DNA of 64,000 nt from Afipia sp. (GTDB lineage Bacteria; Pseudomonadota; Alphaproteobacteria; Rhizobiales; Xanthobacteraceae). The notes under the pieces were generated by a model. It had not been told where the DNA came from, made no database searches, and saw nothing but the letters and a program-made list of their open reading frames with translations. Both the position numbers and the translations under genes were made by a program. The stretch covers positions 1,054,001-1,118,000 of the forward strand of contig JAFKEQ010000003.1 of NCBI GenBank assembly GCA_017308575.1, written 5' to 3'. Within the stretch, counting starts at the first letter, position 1. Each line of letters opens with the position of its first letter. Below are positions 61,722-64,000 of this stretch, one piece after another.

Positions 61722-62747
61722 GTGACTCATACCATCATCACCGCACTCGCCATTTTCATCGTCATCCTGACGGGCCTCAGCATCTATGGCGTGATCCCCG
61801 CGCTTCGCATCGTCCCGGACGATACGAAGTTCGACTTCATGCGATTCCGCCGCATCAGTTTCCCGATCTCGGCGCTGCTGTCGATGCTGGCCATCGGCCT
61901 GTATTTCGTTCACGGACTGAACTTCGGCATCGACTTCAAGGGCGGCACGCTGCTGGAAATCCAGACCAAGTCGGGGCCCGCCGATATCGCGGCCTTGCGC
62001 GCGCAGCTTACCACGCTGAATTTCGGCGACGTCCAGCTTCAGCAATTCGGAGGTCCGAACGACGTTCTGATCCGTATCGCCGAACAGCCCGGCGGCGATC
62101 AGGCGCAGCAGGCGGCTGTGCAGAAAGTTCGCCAGCTGTTTGGCGACAGCGTCGATTATCGCCGCGTCGAAGTGGTCGGCCCGCGCGTGTCCAGCGAACT
62201 CTTGGCTTACGGCACCGTCGGCCTGATGCTCGCGATCGCGTGCATTTTCATCTACCTGTGGTTCCGTTTCGAGTGGCAGTTCTCGCTCGGCGCGATGATC
62301 GCCAACGTCCACGACATCGTGCTGACGCTCGGTTTCATGTCGATCACGCAGATCGAATTCGACCTGACCTCGATCGCGGCGCTGCTGACCATTCTCGGTT
62401 ACTCGCTCAACGACACGGTCGTGATCTACGACCGAATCCGCGAAATGCTGCGGCGTTACAAGAAAATGCCGATGACCGATCTGCTCAACACGTCGATCAA
62501 TTCGACGCTGTCGCGCTCGATCATCACCCACGTCACCGTGACCTTGGCGCTGCTTGCGCTGCTGCTGTTCGGCGGCAAGGCGATCCATTCCTTCGCGGCG
62601 ACCATGACCTTCGGCGTGGTGCTGGTTGGCACCTATACGTCGATCTTCATCGCTGCGCCGATCCTGATCTATCTCGGTGTCGGCGAGAACCGTGGTGGTG
62701 AAAACCGTGGCGGCGAGGACAAGCCGTCGAAGCCCGAGGGCAAGTGA
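61722..62747 (+). CDS. secF: Protein translocase subunit SecF
   Basis: Partner of SecD. The 341-residue protein has the family segments GLNFGIDFKGGTLLEIQ and TILGYSLNDTVVIYDRIREMLRR (cited by motif), with six membrane helices. The start is a GTG. The C-terminus has a short repeat GENRGGENRGGEDKP not needed for function. It overlaps the next gene by 4 bases (GTGA). Confidence 0.95.
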   Translation: MTHTIITALAIFIVILTGLSIYGVIPALRIVPDDTKFDFMRFRRISFPISALLSMLAIGLYFVHGLNFGIDFKGGTLLEIQTKSGPADIAALRAQLTTLNFGDVQLQQFGGPNDVLIRIAEQPGGDQAQQAAVQKVRQLFGDSVDYRRVEVVGPRVSSELLAYGTVGLMLAIACIFIYLWFRFEWQFSLGAMIANVHDIVLTLGFMSITQIEFDLTSIAALLTILGYSLNDTVVIYDRIREMLRRYKKMPMTDLLNTSINSTLSRSIITHVTVTLALLALLLFGGKAIHSFAATMTFGVVLVGTYTSIFIAAPILIYLGVGENRGGENRGGEDKPSKPEGK

Positions 62748-63127
62748 GCGATCCGCAGGACGGACTGCACCTTCCGCGGTCCGCGCCGATCGAGGCCTAT
62801 GGCAACGGCGGCTTCCGGTTCGACGAGATGTCGCATCGCGGTTCGCTGCTGTGTCTGCCGGATGCGATCTGGGCATGGCCCGTCACTGATCCGGCCCAGA
62901 TCGATCGTACCTCGCTGGCGCGCGTGTTCGAGAACGTCAACGCCATCGATACGCTGCTGATCGGCACCGGCGCCGGTGTGTGGATCGCGCCTGCGCCACT
63001 GCGGAATGCATTTCGCACCGTTCACATCGCGCTCGACACCATGCAGACCGGCCCGGCCATCCGCACCTACAACATCATGCTCGGCGAGCGACGCCGCGTT
63101 GCCGCGGCGTTGATTGCGGTGCCATGA
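62744..63127 (+). CDS. Mth938-domain protein (NDUFAF3-like)
   Basis: The 127-residue protein is a member of the Mth938-like (DUF498) family, of which human NDUFAF3, a mitochondrial complex I assembly factor, is a member. Landmarks are YGNGGFRFDEMSHRGSLLCLP near residues 19-39 and NAIDTLLIGTGAGVWIAPAP near 66-85. The start is a GTG inside the secF stop region, and the gene overlaps the next by 4 bases. Its bacterial role is not established. Confidence 0.82.
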   Translation: MSDPQDGLHLPRSAPIEAYGNGGFRFDEMSHRGSLLCLPDAIWAWPVTDPAQIDRTSLARVFENVNAIDTLLIGTGAGVWIAPAPLRNAFRTVHIALDTMQTGPAIRTYNIMLGERRRVAAALIAVP

Positions 63128-63984
63128 GCGGCGTGGGCAGCGATGCGGCTGCGTTCTGCGCCGATCTCGTGCGCGCGCAGGATTTCAGGACCTATGCCGC
63201 AAGCCTGTTCGTCGCGCCGGATGTGCGGCGCGGCTGGCTCGCGCTGGCGGCGTTCAATGCCGAAGTCGCCCATGTGCGCGATCATGTCAGCCAACCGCTG
63301 CCCGGCGAAATCCGCCTGCAATGGTGGCGCGATGTATTGACCGGCGAGGGGCAGGGAACGCGCGGCGAGGCGGAAGCCAATCCGGTTGCTGCTGAATTGC
63401 TGCGCGCCATCGCGCAATACGCCCTTCCGGTCGAGAGTTTCGTGCGCCTGATCGATACGCATGTGTTCGATGTCTACGACGATCCGATGCCGGACATGGC
63501 GGCGCTGGAGGCGCACTGCCGCGATACGTCGGCGGCGCTATATGAATTGCGCGCGCGCGTACTTGGCGCGTCATCGCCCGACATCGCGCGCATCGCGGAT
63601 CATGCGGGCATTGTCGAAGGACTGGTGGACGTGATTCTGGCGCTGCCGAAACATGCGGCCCGGCGTCAGCTTTATTTGCCGGGTGACCTGATGAACCTTC
63701 ATGGCGTGATCGCGGAAGAAGTCTTCCTGCATCAGGCCAATGCGCCGCTGGCCGAAGCACTGGCGCATCTGCGCCGCGAGGCTCGCTCGCAAATGGTGCA
63801 GGCGATGACGATGCTCGCCGACGCTCCGCAAGCGGTGCGCCGCGCTTTTCTTCCCCTCGCGGTCGTCGGAAAAATTCTGGACCGTCTCGAAACGTCAGCA
63901 CCGTTCGCGCCGCCGTCACTGTCGCGGCTGGGGATGCTCTGGACCACGTGGCGCGCGGCGAGCGCGGAGCCGTTCAGGGCGTAA
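63124..63984 (+). CDS. Squalene/phytoene-synthase-like protein (NDUFAF6-like)
   Basis: The 286-residue protein has the squalene/phytoene synthase helical fold, with LALAAFNAEVAHVRDHV near residues 38-54, QWWRDVL, and YLPGDLMNLHGVIAEEVF near 180-197. The Asp-rich DDxxD motifs needed for prenyl diphosphate binding are not visible, which matches NDUFAF6 and related pseudo-enzymes rather than active synthases. It overlaps the Mth938 gene by 4 bases and ends the yajC-secDF operon here. Confidence 0.8.
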   Translation: MSGVGSDAAAFCADLVRAQDFRTYAASLFVAPDVRRGWLALAAFNAEVAHVRDHVSQPLPGEIRLQWWRDVLTGEGQGTRGEAEANPVAAELLRAIAQYALPVESFVRLIDTHVFDVYDDPMPDMAALEAHCRDTSAALYELRARVLGASSPDIARIADHAGIVEGLVDVILALPKHAARRQLYLPGDLMNLHGVIAEEVFLHQANAPLAEALAHLRREARSQMVQAMTMLADAPQAVRRAFLPLAVVGKILDRLETSAPFAPPSLSRLGMLWTTWRAASAEPFRA

Positions 63985-64000
63985 GGTCCCGCATTTATGC

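Noticed and set aside
63124..63984. Active squalene or phytoene synthase for hopanoid or carotenoid synthesis
   Set aside because: The aspartate-rich substrate motifs are not visible, and no terpenoid genes are nearby; the secDF context favours the NDUFAF6 group.

Overview
The window is GC-rich chromosomal DNA of an alphaproteobacterium in the order Hyphomicrobiales, most probably the Bradyrhizobium/Rhodopseudomonas/Nitrobacter/Afipia group (Nitrobacteraceae). I base this on protein sequence style, on gene order (trpD-trpC-moaC-moeA-lexA; pyrG-kdsA-eno-pdhABC-lpd; argS-SPOR-nagZ-scpAB-tatABC-serS-surE-pcm-nlpD; yajC-secDF), on a true glutaminyl-tRNA synthetase beside gltX, and on three families of dispersed palindromic intergenic repeats. 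The genus is an inference. I found no tRNA or rRNA gene, CRISPR array, prophage, complete IS element or biosynthetic island.

Region 1 (1-12.2 kb): gltX (cut by the window edge) diverges from glnS; then comEC. On the minus strand a block runs PpiD-like chaperone, trpD, trpC, moaC, moeA, lexA, with an SOS box in front of lexA. Region 2 (12.2-24.7 kb): tpiA, secG, pyrG, a ClpP-fold membrane protein, a secreted PAAR-like protein, NIPSNAP, VOC, kdsA, an MFS transporter, a frameshifted outer-membrane protein, queF, eno, a class III CoA-transferase and an FMN reductase.

Region 3 (24.7-37.1 kb): an FtsB-like divisome protein, the pyruvate dehydrogenase operon pdhA-pdhB-pdhC-lpd behind a 316-base leader with two inverted repeats, a MASE1-GGDEF diguanylate cyclase, a small GlsB/YeaQ membrane protein, ilvD overlapping an ExoR-like Sel1 protein, a MazEF-type toxin-antitoxin pair with its own palindromic operator, and xthA. 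Region 4 (37.3-48.1 kb): an RND efflux operon carrying a periplasmic amidohydrolase, erpA, dgt, argS, a SPOR protein and an orphan truncated HicB.

Region 5 (48.3-64 kb): nagZ-scpA-scpB, tatABC, serS with a 68-residue low-GC in-frame insertion, surE, a FATGUY-type single-domain response regulator with a candidate EcfG stress promoter, pcm, an NlpD-like LysM/LytM lipoprotein, a DUF815 ATPase, and yajC-secD-secF followed by homologues of two mitochondrial complex I assembly factors (NDUFAF3 and NDUFAF6).

Most of the window is housekeeping: translation, protein export, cell envelope and division, central carbon and amino-acid metabolism. The accessory signals are the serS insertion, the two toxin-antitoxin remnants or modules, the repeat families, the frameshifted porin-like gene and the stress-linked response regulator.
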